Shown here piece by piece: positions 22,282-31,152 of a stretch of DNA of 64,000 nt. Position 1 is the first letter of the stretch. Each line of letters opens with the position of its first letter. The DNA is from Flavobacteriaceae bacterium GSB9 (GTDB taxonomy: Bacteria > Bacteroidota > Bacteroidia > Flavobacteriales > Flavobacteriaceae). A model generated the notes under the pieces. It had not been told where the DNA came from. It did not search any database and worked only from the letters and a program-made list of their open reading frames with translations. A program made the position numbers and the translations under genes. The DNA lies in NCBI GenBank assembly GCA_022749295.1, contig CP062007.1, positions 1,054,001 to 1,118,000 on the forward strand. Reading direction: 5' to 3'.

Positions 22282-25044
22282 ATGAAAAACATATACTTAC
22301 TTTTTTTACTGGCTTCTGCCCTTTCCTTTGGTCAGGTTAACACCTCTCCGGCCATTCCAACTGAAGCAGATGCCATTACCATCTTTTTTAATGCCACTGG
22401 AACAGAATTGGAAGGCTACACCGGAGACGTTTACGCCCATACAGGAGTTATTACAACGGCATCAACTAGCAACACCGATTGGAAACACGTTATTGGATCT
22501 TGGGGAAATAACACCACACAACCCAAACTCAACAGAACGGGAACCAATACTTACGAATTGAACATTACCCCCAATATCCCAACGTATTACGGAACCACTG
22601 CTGGTGAAGTCGTTACCAACATTGCTATAGTTTTTCGTAACAGTGCCGGGAATGCCCAATCCAGACCCGATATTTTTATTCCTATTTATGCTGAAGGTTT
22701 AAACATTAACATAACAAATCCTTCCGATGACTCTGTTTTTAATTTAAACGACAATATTACCATTAGTGCAGCATCGAGCATTAATGCCTATTTAGAATTG
22801 AAAGTCAATTCAAATTCCGTGGAAACGGCTACAAATGCAACTTCTATTTCAACATCTTACACCTTTACTTCAACGGGAATACATACCATTGAGGCCTCGG
22901 CCAGCCAAGGTGGCGAAACCAAACAGGAAAGTGTTTCGGTATATGTAAAAACACCCACCCAAAACGCCACGATGCCAACGGGAATTTTAAATGGCTTTAA
23001 CGATAATGAAGATGGTACGGTAACGTTTGTTTTAGAAGCGCCCGGCAAAACTGATGTATTTCTTATTGGCGGATTTAATAATTGGGAACTGAGTGAAAAC
23101 TATCAAATGAAAAAGGATGGCGACCATTTTTGGCTTACCGTCTCAGGACTGGATGCCAATTCCGAATACGCCTACCAGTACGTTATTGATTACACCATAA
23201 AGGTGGCCGATCCTTATGCAAAAAAAGTATTGGACCCCAATAACGACCAGTACATCCCCTCCTCTACTTATCCCGATTTAATGCCATACCCTAAGGGCGA
23301 AACCACAGGAATTGTTTCAACCTTTAAAATTAATGAAACAGATTATACTTGGCAGAACACCTCGTTCATCAAACCCAACAAAGAAAACTTAGTAATCTAT
23401 GAACTGTTGCTTCGCGATTTTACCGAAGATGGCACCTATCAAGATGCCATGACGCATTTGGATTATTTGGAAAATTTGGGAGTCAATGCCATTGAACTCA
23501 TGCCCATTAATGAATTTGAAGGCAATATTAGCTGGGGCTACAACCCTTCATTTTACATGGCTTTGGATAAGGCCTACGGCACGAACAACGATTTAAAAGC
23601 GTTTGTTGATGCCTGCCACCAACGCGGTATGGCCGTGATAACCGATGTTGTTTTTAACCATTCGTACAGCCAATCGCCACTTTTACAAATGTATTGGGAC
23701 AGCACTAATAACATTCCGGCAGCCGATAGTCCGTACTACAACCAAAACCATAATTTGGTGGACAACACCTCGGCGCATTGGGGCTACGATTTCAACCACG
23801 AATCTTCATATACTGTAAATTTCTTTAACGATGTGTTGAGTTTTTGGATGAACGAATACAAAATAGACGGTTTCCGTTTCGATTTTACCAAAGGGCTTTC
23901 TAACACCATTTATACGGGTGCCAACAACTGGGCCAGCGCTTATGATGCCGATAGAATTGAAAACCTTAAAGCCTATGCCGACCATGTTTGGGCTAACAAC
24001 CCTGGCAATGAAGCTTATGTGATTTTCGAACATTTGTCAGATAACAACGAAGAAACCGAACTGGCCAATTACGGTATTATGCTTTGGGGAAACCTTAACC
24101 ACAGTTTTAACCAAAATACTATGGGGTATAGCGATGGAGCCGATGTATCGTGGCTATCTTATCAAAACAGAGGATGGAACAACCCACACATTGTTGGCTA
24201 TATGGAAAGCCACGACGAAGAGCGCTTAATGGTGAAAAATTTGGCTTACGGGAATTCAAACGGCGGATATAACGTTAAGGATTTAGCCACGAGCCTTGAT
24301 AGACAAGAAGCGGCTTCTGTAGTTTTTTATGGCATTCCTGGCCCAAAAATGATTTGGCAATTTGGCGAATTGGGTTACGACAAAAGCATTAACTGCGATG
24401 ATGATATTAATGATGGCAGTTGCAGGCTAGACGAAAAACCCGTAGCATGGACGCTAGGGTACAACAATGATGCTGACCGCTTGGATTTAAAAGAGGTTAC
24501 CGCCAAAATGATTGCCATGAAAAAACAGTTTCCTTCAACATTCAATACGGATAATTATAATTTAAGTGTTAGCGGCCTGATTAAACGCATCAATTTGTAT
24601 GACAACGTTGGTAGTTTAGACGTGGTTATAGTGGCCAATTTTGATGTAACCACACAATCTGTAAATCCAAACTTCCCATCAACCGGAACATGGTACGAGC
24701 AATTTTCTGAGACATCAATTAACGTCACCAATCCAACGGCATCTTTAAGTTTACAGCCTGGGGAATACAGACTATATGCAAAAACGGAAAATTTAAGCAC
24801 CAGCTCAGTAGTTTCCAACACCATGAAAATATACCCCAACCCGGTTAATAATACATTTTCAATCAACAAACCGATTGATGCTATCAGTATTTATAATGTT
24901 ACCGGAAAACTGGTAAAAACTTTTACTGGGAACTTGCAAAAACATCAAGCCTTTAATATTTCAGAATTGCCCAAAGGCTTGTATTTAGTTAAAATAACGA
25001 CTGATCGAGATAGAAAAATCACAAAAAAAATTGTGAAGTTCTAA
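22282..25044 (+). CDS. T9SS-exported multidomain GH13 alpha-amylase
   Basis: 920 residues. Signal peptide (MKNIYLLFLLASALSFGQ), an N-terminal starch-binding-like region (about 25-135), an Ig-like segment (140-222), a CBM48-like E-set domain (about 235-310: VFLIGGFNNWEL), then the GH13 barrel with Asp534 (DGFRFD), Glu583 (IFE) and Asp645 (ESHD). Residues about 850-920 are a type A T9SS sorting domain (KIYPNPVNNTFSINKP, ending KITKKIVKF). It is therefore released or displayed outside the cell to cut starch before SusCD uptake. Its gap of 181 bases with a terminator suggests separate transcription from susCDE. Confidence 0.9.
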   Translation: MKNIYLLFLLASALSFGQVNTSPAIPTEADAITIFFNATGTELEGYTGDVYAHTGVITTASTSNTDWKHVIGSWGNNTTQPKLNRTGTNTYELNITPNIPTYYGTTAGEVVTNIAIVFRNSAGNAQSRPDIFIPIYAEGLNINITNPSDDSVFNLNDNITISAASSINAYLELKVNSNSVETATNATSISTSYTFTSTGIHTIEASASQGGETKQESVSVYVKTPTQNATMPTGILNGFNDNEDGTVTFVLEAPGKTDVFLIGGFNNWELSENYQMKKDGDHFWLTVSGLDANSEYAYQYVIDYTIKVADPYAKKVLDPNNDQYIPSSTYPDLMPYPKGETTGIVSTFKINETDYTWQNTSFIKPNKENLVIYELLLRDFTEDGTYQDAMTHLDYLENLGVNAIELMPINEFEGNISWGYNPSFYMALDKAYGTNNDLKAFVDACHQRGMAVITDVVFNHSYSQSPLLQMYWDSTNNIPAADSPYYNQNHNLVDNTSAHWGYDFNHESSYTVNFFNDVLSFWMNEYKIDGFRFDFTKGLSNTIYTGANNWASAYDADRIENLKAYADHVWANNPGNEAYVIFEHLSDNNEETELANYGIMLWGNLNHSFNQNTMGYSDGADVSWLSYQNRGWNNPHIVGYMESHDEERLMVKNLAYGNSNGGYNVKDLATSLDRQEAASVVFYGIPGPKMIWQFGELGYDKSINCDDDINDGSCRLDEKPVAWTLGYNNDADRLDLKEVTAKMIAMKKQFPSTFNTDNYNLSVSGLIKRINLYDNVGSLDVVIVANFDVTTQSVNPNFPSTGTWYEQFSETSINVTNPTASLSLQPGEYRLYAKTENLSTSSVVSNTMKIYPNPVNNTFSINKPIDAISIYNVTGKLVKTFTGNLQKHQAFNISELPKGLYLVKITTDRDRKITKKIVKF

Positions 25045-25072
25045 ATTGCAGTTTGTTTAGTTTAGTTTGTTG

Positions 25073-25102
25073 AAAGCCCCCGTAAAAAAGGGGCTTTTTT
25101 TT
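25073..25102 (+). terminator. Rho-independent terminator after the T9SS amylase
   Basis: Perfect eight-base stem AAAGCCCC/GGGGCTTT (25073-25080 with 25090-25097), loop CGTAAAAAA, followed by a run of T. It closes the plus-strand half of the starch locus. Confidence 0.85.
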
Positions 25103-25113
25103 GTCCTTTGAAC

Positions 25114-25141
25114 TTGGGTAAGCTTAAAAAAATTATATTTG
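25114..25141 (+). promoter_or_regulatory. Promoter of the GH2 beta-galactosidase gene
   Basis: TTG at 25114-25116, 17 bases, then TATATTTG at 25134-25141: a full match to the flavobacterial consensus. It lies directly after the amylase terminator, so the GH2 gene is its own unit. Because the -7 element overlaps the longest possible start of that frame, the coding start must be farther down. Confidence 0.65.
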
Positions 25142-25201
25142 GATATCACTAAAAAAATGGAAGGCCATCGCTTTGGTGAAATCAATTTCAAAAAATTAAA
25201 A

Positions 25202-27628
25202 ATGAAGATTTTAAAACTATTATTCATCCTACTTTTAGGTTTTATTCAAACCAGCCAATCACAAACCAGAACGGTAAAAACCCTAGACACCAATTGGAAA
25301 TTTCAAAAAGGAGACCATGAAAATGCTTCTAAAATACAATTTAACGATTCCAAATGGGAAACCGTAAGCGTACCTCACGATTGGGCCATCTACGGTCCAT
25401 TCGATAAAGAAATCGACAAGCAAACTGTAGCCATTGTGCAAAACGGCGAAGAAATAGCCACCGAAAAAACAGGACGTACCGGTGCCCTTCCGCATGTTGG
25501 CACGGCTTGGTACAGAAATGTATTTAACATTACCCAAACCGAAAAAAATAAAAAAATAATTTTGCTTTTTGAAGGTGCCATGAGCGAACCCCAAGTATAT
25601 TTAAATGGTAAAAAAGTGGGTGAATGGGGTTACGGTTACAGTTATTTTTATTTTGATGTTTCCGAATTGATTTCAGAAGGCGAAAACACTTTGGCGGTAA
25701 AGCTTACCAATCGGGAATTTGCTTCGCGTTGGTATCCTGGTGCCGGGCTGTACCGGAAAGTAAGCCTCATTGTTAAAAACCAAGAAAGCATCAACCAGTG
25801 GGGCACATTTATTACAACTCCATATATTTCCGATAGTATTGCCAAAGTGAACGTAAAAACTAAAGTTTCAAATACAAATGGGTATTTAATCACTACCGTT
25901 TTTGATGCCGACGGAAAAGAGGTCGCTTCTTTAAAATCAACCACCACTTTTGGCAATGAATACGACCAAAATATTAAAGTAAAAAACCCAAAACTCTGGA
26001 GCCCAGATACCCCGTATTTATACACCGCCATTTCCAAATTATATGTTGACAACGAGTTAAAAGACGAAATTTCAACGCGATTCGGTATTCGAAGCATAAA
26101 ATATAAACGAAAAACAGGGTTTAGTTTAAACGGCAAAACCACCAAATTTAAAGGCGTTTGTTTACACCACGATTTAGGCCCGCTAGGGGCGGCGGTAAAT
26201 AAAGCTGCATTAAAACGTCAACTCACCATTTTAAAGGATATGGGTTGCAACGCCATTAGAAGTGCTCATAATATGCCTTCATTGGAACAATTGGAACTCT
26301 GCGATGAAATGGGCTTTTTATTTTTAGCCGAAAGTTTTGATGAATGGAAAAAACCCAAAGTAGAAAACGGCTATAATCGTTTTTTTGATGAATATGCCGA
26401 GAAAGATATCGTTAATCTGGTAAGAGCTACAAGAAATCACCCGTGCATAGTCATGTGGAGTTCGGGCAACGAAGTACCCGACCAACATGGTGCTGCTGGC
26501 GTAAAAAGGGCTAAATGGCTTCAGGATATTTTTCATAGAGAAGACCCCACCCGCCCCGTAACTGTGGGCATGGACCGTGTAAAAGCAGTGATGGAATCGG
26601 GCTTTGGAGCCTTACTCGACGTCCCTGGGCTTAACTATCGCATTCATCTCTATGAAGAAGCTTACAATAGATTTCCTCAAGGTTTTATTTTAGGTTCAGA
26701 AACAGCATCAACGGTCAGTTCTCGTGGAGTTTATAAATTCCCTGTAGTACAGGCAAAAATGAAACAGTATGACGACCTACAATGCTCGTCATACGATTTG
26801 GAGGCCTGCAGCTGGAGCAATGTTCCCGATGAAGATTTCGTATTACAGGACGATAAACCTTGGGTGATTGGCGAATTTGTTTGGACCGGTTTTGATTACT
26901 TGGGCGAACCTACGCCCTACGATGAGTATTGGCCGTCGCGAAGTTCTTACTTTGGGATTTCAGATTTGGCCGGACTGCCAAAAGACCGCTTTTATTTATA
27001 CCGAAGCCGATGGAACACTAAAGACGAAACTTTACATATTTTACCGCATTGGAACTGGAAAGGCCGAGAAGGCGAAACCACTCCCATTTTTGTGTACACC
27101 AATTACAACAGTGCTGAATTGTTTGTAAACGGAAAGAGCATGGGCGTTCAAAAGAAAACAAATGAATCGCCACAACACCGTTATCGATTGATGTGGACAG
27201 ACATAAAGTATGAGCCGGGCACCGTTAAAGTCGTAGCTTTTGATGACAACCAAAATCCTGTTGCAGAAAAAAGCATGAAAACCGCTGGAAAGCCATATAA
27301 AATTGTTTTGTCGCCCGACCGAAAAACCATAAAAGCTAGTGGTAAGGACATTAGTTTTGTTGAAGTATCTGTAGTTGATAAAAATGACATTCCCTGTCCC
27401 ACAGCAAACAATCAGCTAAAATTTAAAGTATCTGGAAAGGGAACTTATAGAGCAGCATGTAATGGTGATGCCACATCATTGGAATTATTTCATTTACCCA
27501 CCATGAAACTGTTTAGTGGAAAATTGGTTGTGCTGGTACAATCGGAAAACGAACCTGGCGACATAAAATTAACTGTAATGGGTAAAGGTTTAAAAAAAGG
27601 AGAAGTAGCTATTACTTCAAAATACTAA
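25202..27628 (+). CDS. GH2 beta-galactosidase-like enzyme, secreted
   Basis: 808 residues from ATG 25202, which places MKILKLLFILLLGFIQTSQSQ as a standard signal peptide; earlier TTG/ATG starts lie within or just after the promoter. Domain order: jelly-roll sugar-binding domain (about 30-190), Ig-like (195-300), TIM barrel (310-600), a DUF4982-type domain (WNWKGREGETTPIFVYTNYN) and a C-terminal Ig-like domain. Acid/base is Glu424 (SSGNE) and nucleophile probably Glu500 (LGSE); the spacing of 76 equals that of Glu461 and Glu537 in LacZ. The substrate is a beta-galactoside or related glycan, not starch, so it is a neighbour of the starch locus and not clearly part of it. Confidence 0.85.
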   Translation: MKILKLLFILLLGFIQTSQSQTRTVKTLDTNWKFQKGDHENASKIQFNDSKWETVSVPHDWAIYGPFDKEIDKQTVAIVQNGEEIATEKTGRTGALPHVGTAWYRNVFNITQTEKNKKIILLFEGAMSEPQVYLNGKKVGEWGYGYSYFYFDVSELISEGENTLAVKLTNREFASRWYPGAGLYRKVSLIVKNQESINQWGTFITTPYISDSIAKVNVKTKVSNTNGYLITTVFDADGKEVASLKSTTTFGNEYDQNIKVKNPKLWSPDTPYLYTAISKLYVDNELKDEISTRFGIRSIKYKRKTGFSLNGKTTKFKGVCLHHDLGPLGAAVNKAALKRQLTILKDMGCNAIRSAHNMPSLEQLELCDEMGFLFLAESFDEWKKPKVENGYNRFFDEYAEKDIVNLVRATRNHPCIVMWSSGNEVPDQHGAAGVKRAKWLQDIFHREDPTRPVTVGMDRVKAVMESGFGALLDVPGLNYRIHLYEEAYNRFPQGFILGSETASTVSSRGVYKFPVVQAKMKQYDDLQCSSYDLEACSWSNVPDEDFVLQDDKPWVIGEFVWTGFDYLGEPTPYDEYWPSRSSYFGISDLAGLPKDRFYLYRSRWNTKDETLHILPHWNWKGREGETTPIFVYTNYNSAELFVNGKSMGVQKKTNESPQHRYRLMWTDIKYEPGTVKVVAFDDNQNPVAEKSMKTAGKPYKIVLSPDRKTIKASGKDISFVEVSVVDKNDIPCPTANNQLKFKVSGKGTYRAACNGDATSLELFHLPTMKLFSGKLVVLVQSENEPGDIKLTVMGKGLKKGEVAITSKY

Positions 27629-28122
27629 AAGTTTCTGATTGTCCGTTTTGTGTAAAAATGTTACCTTTTCTGTTATGCTGAACTCGTTTCAGCATCCCAT
27701 AACAACTTTAAAGGTTGATGTTTTATGGTGAGAACCTGAAACGAGTTCAGGTTGACATCGAACTTTATTATTGATTATCAACATTCAATTAAAAGTTTAA
27801 AAAACCTTCTCTACAATAAAACTAAGCCTTTTCTATGAAAACAATTGCCGAATTACATCTTGAAGTTGAGAACAGTACACCATTATTTAATCTTAAGCAT
27901 AAATTTAAAATATAAGAAAAGGGCTTTTCTACCGTTTAAATAGTTAGCTAAATACTAACACTTTTTATTTAATCTTTTGCACATAGCTATCCAACCACAC
28001 TGCCTATAAGTTTACAAACCAGCTTTAAACGACTATTTGATTTTGTGAGAAAAAATGGCGAACTTCGTTTAACTATCTATATAGACAATTGAAAAAGTCT
28101 ATATCTTTAAGTTGCCAGTAAT
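27629..28122. other. Gene-poor spacer with repeats and possible coding scraps
   Basis: Holds the paired palindromes described at 27676-27752, a 26-codon frame at 27835-27915 with unknown status, and an open stretch (about 27976-28092) whose translation includes SLQTSFKRLF, reminiscent of the recognition part of an AraC-type domain. An inverted repeat (28079-28086 with 28097-28104) lies just before the next gene. Nothing here looks like an intact known gene; gene decay is likely. Confidence 0.4.
27676..27752. repeat. Pair of REP-like palindromic repeats in inverted orientation
   Basis: CTGAACTCGTTTCAG at 27678-27692 and its exact reverse complement at 27736-27750. Each copy is itself nearly palindromic (CTGAA...TTCAG) and is extended by TGC/GCA or AACC/GGTT. 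Similar elements with the core CTGAACTCGTTTCAG are, from memory, scattered in intergenic spaces of many flavobacterial genomes. The pair can form one large cruciform or transcript hairpin. Confidence 0.65.
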
Positions 28123-28710
28123 ATGAAAAAAACTCTGCTGATATTAACAATTCTGCTTTCATTTGAACTTTATTCACAAGAAATTATTAAGTTTTCGAAT
28201 GCGGAATTTGAATTTTGTCTGACCAAAAAATGCGGAGAAAATGACTGTGAAATAACTAAAATTGAGGTTCTGAAAAATGGAATCATAACGCAAACTATAA
28301 AACCGAGCGAAAACTATTTCAGTAAAACTTTTCCAAACGACCAATTATTTACAATAGAGGATATGAATTTTGACGGAAAAACGGATTTTAAGCTAATGGA
28401 GTTTCTTCCAGCTGGACCGAATGTTCCTTTTCTTTTTTGGATTTATAATCCGACAAATGAACTCTTTGAGGAAAACAAAGATTACGGAGAAATAACATCA
28501 CCTGAATTTGATTACGAAAAAAAGCAAATTAATTCGACTTGGAGAAACGGTTGCTGTGAACACGGTCGAGATATTTATGAATTGAAAAACGGAATTCCAA
28601 AACTGATAGAACGATTTGTTATTGGACATAATTCAGAGGACAAAGAATATTATGAACATTGGAAAGTTGAAAACGGAGAATTAAAACTAATTGAAAAAAC
28701 AGTTGAATAA
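28123..28710 (+). CDS. Secreted hypothetical protein, XAC2610-like
   Basis: 195 residues with a signal peptide (MKKTLLILTILLSFELYSQ). The middle region, FTIEDMNFDGKTDFKLMEF and PFLFWIYNPTNELFEEN, resembles the XAC2610-type proteins, which hold a single FG-GAP-like Asp-rich loop. There are four cysteines, in CLTKKCGENDC and GCCEH. Function is unknown; a periplasmic or outer-membrane-associated role is inferred. The codon use is very AT-rich compared with neighbours, and the gene is followed by a structured repeat, which points to a mobile cassette origin. Confidence 0.65.
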   Translation: MKKTLLILTILLSFELYSQEIIKFSNAEFEFCLTKKCGENDCEITKIEVLKNGIITQTIKPSENYFSKTFPNDQLFTIEDMNFDGKTDFKLMEFLPAGPNVPFLFWIYNPTNELFEENKDYGEITSPEFDYEKKQINSTWRNGCCEHGRDIYELKNGIPKLIERFVIGHNSEDKEYYEHWKVENGELKLIEKTVE

Positions 28711-28717
28711 AATACTA

Positions 28718-28840
28718 TTGGCAACAATGTATAACCGCAATTACGGCGGATTCGACTACGTCCGAATCCACTCGGAATTGCGAGCGTCAGTGCTTAAACG
28801 AAAATTAACGCATATAAACCCGTAACTGACGGTTAAACGA
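28718..28840. repeat. Structured repeat behind the XAC2610-like gene (cassette-end-like element)
   Basis: The element starts TTGGCAACAATGTATAACCGCAATT and folds back on itself: CGCAATT (28736-28742) pairs with AATTGCG (28776-28782), and inside it GGATTCG (28748-28754) pairs with CGAATCC (28763-28769). A second pair, CGTCAGT (28785-28791) with ACTGACG (28825-28831), follows. GTTGCCA just before the gene (28111-28117) is inverted relative to TGGCAAC at 28719-28725. I recall such elements behind single hypothetical genes in many Bacteroidota; whether they are recombination sites is not known to me. Confidence 0.5.
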
Positions 28841-28899
28841 GCCTTTAAACGAACACTTTCAAAACTTCATTTAGAACTAAATCATAAAAACTACTTCAA

Positions 28900-29499
28900 A
28901 TGAAAAAATTCGGTTCCGTTGAAGAATATATAGAAAACCACTCCAAATTCAATGACGCATTCACGCTTCTGCGAGATATTATCGCTTCTACTGAAGTTGA
29001 AGAAACTATAAAATGGGGTGCACCGGTTTATACTGTTAACGGAAAAAATGTGTTAGGTTTGGGGGCTTTTAAACACCATTTTGACATCTGGTTTTTTAAC
29101 GGTGTGTTTTTAAAAGACGAACACAACCTTTTGGTTAACGCCCAAGAAAACAAAACTAAGGCACTACGGCAAATGCGCTTTGAATCGATTGAAGATATCG
29201 ATAGGAACAAGGTTTTAACCTACGTAAAGGAAGCTATTGAAAATCAAAGATTGGGCAAGGAATTAAAACCCGACCACAGTAAAAAGAAAACTGTTATACC
29301 AGAATTACTGTAAAAACTTTTAAATTCAAATGACACATTAAAAAAAGCTTTTGAAAATTTAACACCTTACAAGCAACGCGAGTATTGTGAATACATCAAC
29401 AGCGCAAAACGCGAAACAACCAAACAAAAGCGCCTCGATAAAATAACGCCTTTGATTTCTAAAGGTATCGGTTTAAACGATAAGTACAAAAACTGCTAA
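28900..29499 (+). pseudogene. DUF1801/YdeI-like protein gene interrupted by one in-frame TAA
   Basis: The first 137 codons give a DUF1801-type domain (YIENHSKFNDAFTLLRDII, ETIKWGAPVYTVNGKNVLGLGAFKHHFDIWFFNG). At 29311-29313 a TAA stops the frame, but the same frame continues without shift to 29499 with KLLNSNDTLKKAFENLTP and YKQREYCEYINSAKRE, then KQKRLDKITP and GIGLNDKYKNC, which is the normal C-terminal half of YdeI-like proteins. The family usually has a residue such as Gln here, so CAA to TAA is the simplest cause. The product, if made, would be a truncated 137-residue protein. A sequencing error is possible but cannot be judged here. Confidence 0.8.
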
Positions 29500-29574
29500 T
29501 TTTAGTTAATTAGTGCTTTCTTTCAAACTAAAGAATTCGTATCTTTTATTTAGCATTTCATTTAAAACTGTTTT

Positions 29575-30009
29575 ATGAAAAATATATTGGTTACCATAGA
29601 TTTTGACGGCCATGAACAAATCCTTTTGGACAAATCCGTTGAACTTGCTGAAAAATTCAACTCTAAAGTTTGGGTCATTCATATTGCCGCACCAAACCCT
29701 GATTTTGTAGGCTACGAAGCAGGTCCACAACAAGAACGTGATTTTCGCGCCAATAAGTTGAGAGACGAACATAAACAAATTCAAGAGTACAGTACATTAC
29801 TCAAAAATAAAGGGATTAATTCAGAAGCGTTACTTATTCAAGGTACTACTGTTTCAACCATTATGGAAAAGGCCTCTACCCTAAATATAGACTTAATCAT
29901 TGCGGGTTACAACGACCACGGTTTTCTTTACAATGCCGTAATTGGTAGTGTTTCCAAGCAAATTATCAAGGAATCGAAAATTCCCGTACTTATCGTGCCT
30001 TTAGATTAA
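29575..30009 (+). CDS. Universal stress protein, UspA family
   Basis: 144 residues, cytoplasmic. It starts MKNILVTIDFDGHEQILLDKSVELAEKF and ends with the nucleotide-binding region IIAGYNDHGFLYNAVIGSVSKQIIKESKIPVLIVPLD. The glycine/serine pattern (G-x4-G, then GSVS) fits ATP-binding Usp domains. It is a single-domain form, of normal length. Its stop overlaps the stop of the convergent alcohol dehydrogenase gene by four bases. It is intact between two interrupted genes. Confidence 0.9.
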   Translation: MKNILVTIDFDGHEQILLDKSVELAEKFNSKVWVIHIAAPNPDFVGYEAGPQQERDFRANKLRDEHKQIQEYSTLLKNKGINSEALLIQGTTVSTIMEKASTLNIDLIIAGYNDHGFLYNAVIGSVSKQIIKESKIPVLIVPLD

Positions 30010-31013
30010 GCCTTAAGCACCAACCTAAAACGCGCTTTCCCTTCCTCTAAATGTTCCAATGCTTTATTAACATCTTCCATTTTAAATTCCTCTACCGTCG
30101 GGTAAATATCGTGCCTTACACAAAACTCCAACATTTTCCGCGTAAGCGCAATGCTCCCAATAGGGCTGCCGCCAACCGATTTTTCTCCAACTATTAAACT
30201 AAAAGCCGGAATAGCCATTGGTTCTAACACAGCGCCAACTGTATGCAGTTTTCCTTTTGGAGCTAAAGTGGTTAAAAACGAGTTCCAATCTAAAGTGACA
30301 TTTGTAGTATTTTAAATAAAATCTAATGAGCCCGCTATGCCTTCCAAATCTTCCGGTTTGGTTGAATCTATAACACGATGTGCCCCCATATTTAGAATCA
30401 TATCTTTTTTGCTAGGGTTTGAGCTAAATGCGTAAACTTCACACCCCCATGCTTTTAAAAATTTTATAGCCATATGGCCCAATCCTCCAATGCCAATAAC
30501 ACCTACTTTGTCGGTTGGTTGAACCCCAGAAAGCACAATGGGATTAAAAACAGTAATACCGCCGCAAAATAGAGGCCCTGCCTTTTTAATATCCAAACCT
30601 TCAGGAAGTGGAATTACCCACGACCAATGCCCTCTTACGGCATCGGCAAAACCACCATGCCTTCCAACAATGGTGGCTTCGGCATTACCGCATAAATGCT
30701 GGTCACCACCCAGGCATGAATTACAGTGCATACAGGACGCAGAGTTCCACCCCATTCCCACTTTATCACCTACTTTTAATCCCTGGACATCACTTCCTAC
30801 GGCCAACACCTCGCCAACAATTTCATGGCCCGGTACAAGCGGAAATTCAGACATGTCCCAGTCATTGTTGATCATACTTAAATCGGAATGGCACAAACCA
30901 CAATAATGGACTTTAATATCGACCTCTTCTTTTCCTATTTCGGGAAGCTCGTATTCAAACGCTTCTAACTTTGCTCCCGCTTCTTTGGCAGCATATGCGT
31001 GAATTTTTCTCAT
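30006..31013 (-). pseudogene. Zinc-dependent NAD(P) alcohol dehydrogenase (YahK/CAD type) interrupted by one in-frame TAA
   Basis: The first 233 codons hold the catalytic zinc site (CGLCHSDLS, GHEIVGEV), the structural zinc cysteines (CMHCNSCLGGDQHLC) and the dinucleotide fold (GIGGLGHMAIKFLKAWG). A TAA at 30312-30314 ends this part after SLDFI. The frame continues unshifted with NTTNVTLDWNSFLTTLAPKG and on to RFRLVLKA. Relatives such as YahK read DFILNT here, so the stop most likely replaced a Leu codon (TTA to TAA). The complete gene would encode about 335 residues, normal for an aldehyde reductase of this group. The shortened protein would lack part of the cofactor domain. Confidence 0.85.
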
Positions 31014-31152
31014 GGGTTTTTGGTTTTTGAATAGTTTGAGAGAAGATACGAAAAAAGTCGTGCTTTTATTAATTAAGATTGGTGAGTTAATAACATTTTT
31101 AACGTGGTAATTTTATTAAATTTACACCGCTAACTTTAACACAAACTAAATC

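Noticed and set aside
25139-25201. Longer N terminus of the GH2 beta-galactosidase from TTG 25139
   Set aside because: That codon lies within the -7 promoter element, and the extension would hide a good signal peptide.
30006-30230. Independent 74-residue protein
   Set aside because: It is the C-terminal piece of the interrupted alcohol dehydrogenase, in the same frame as the first part.
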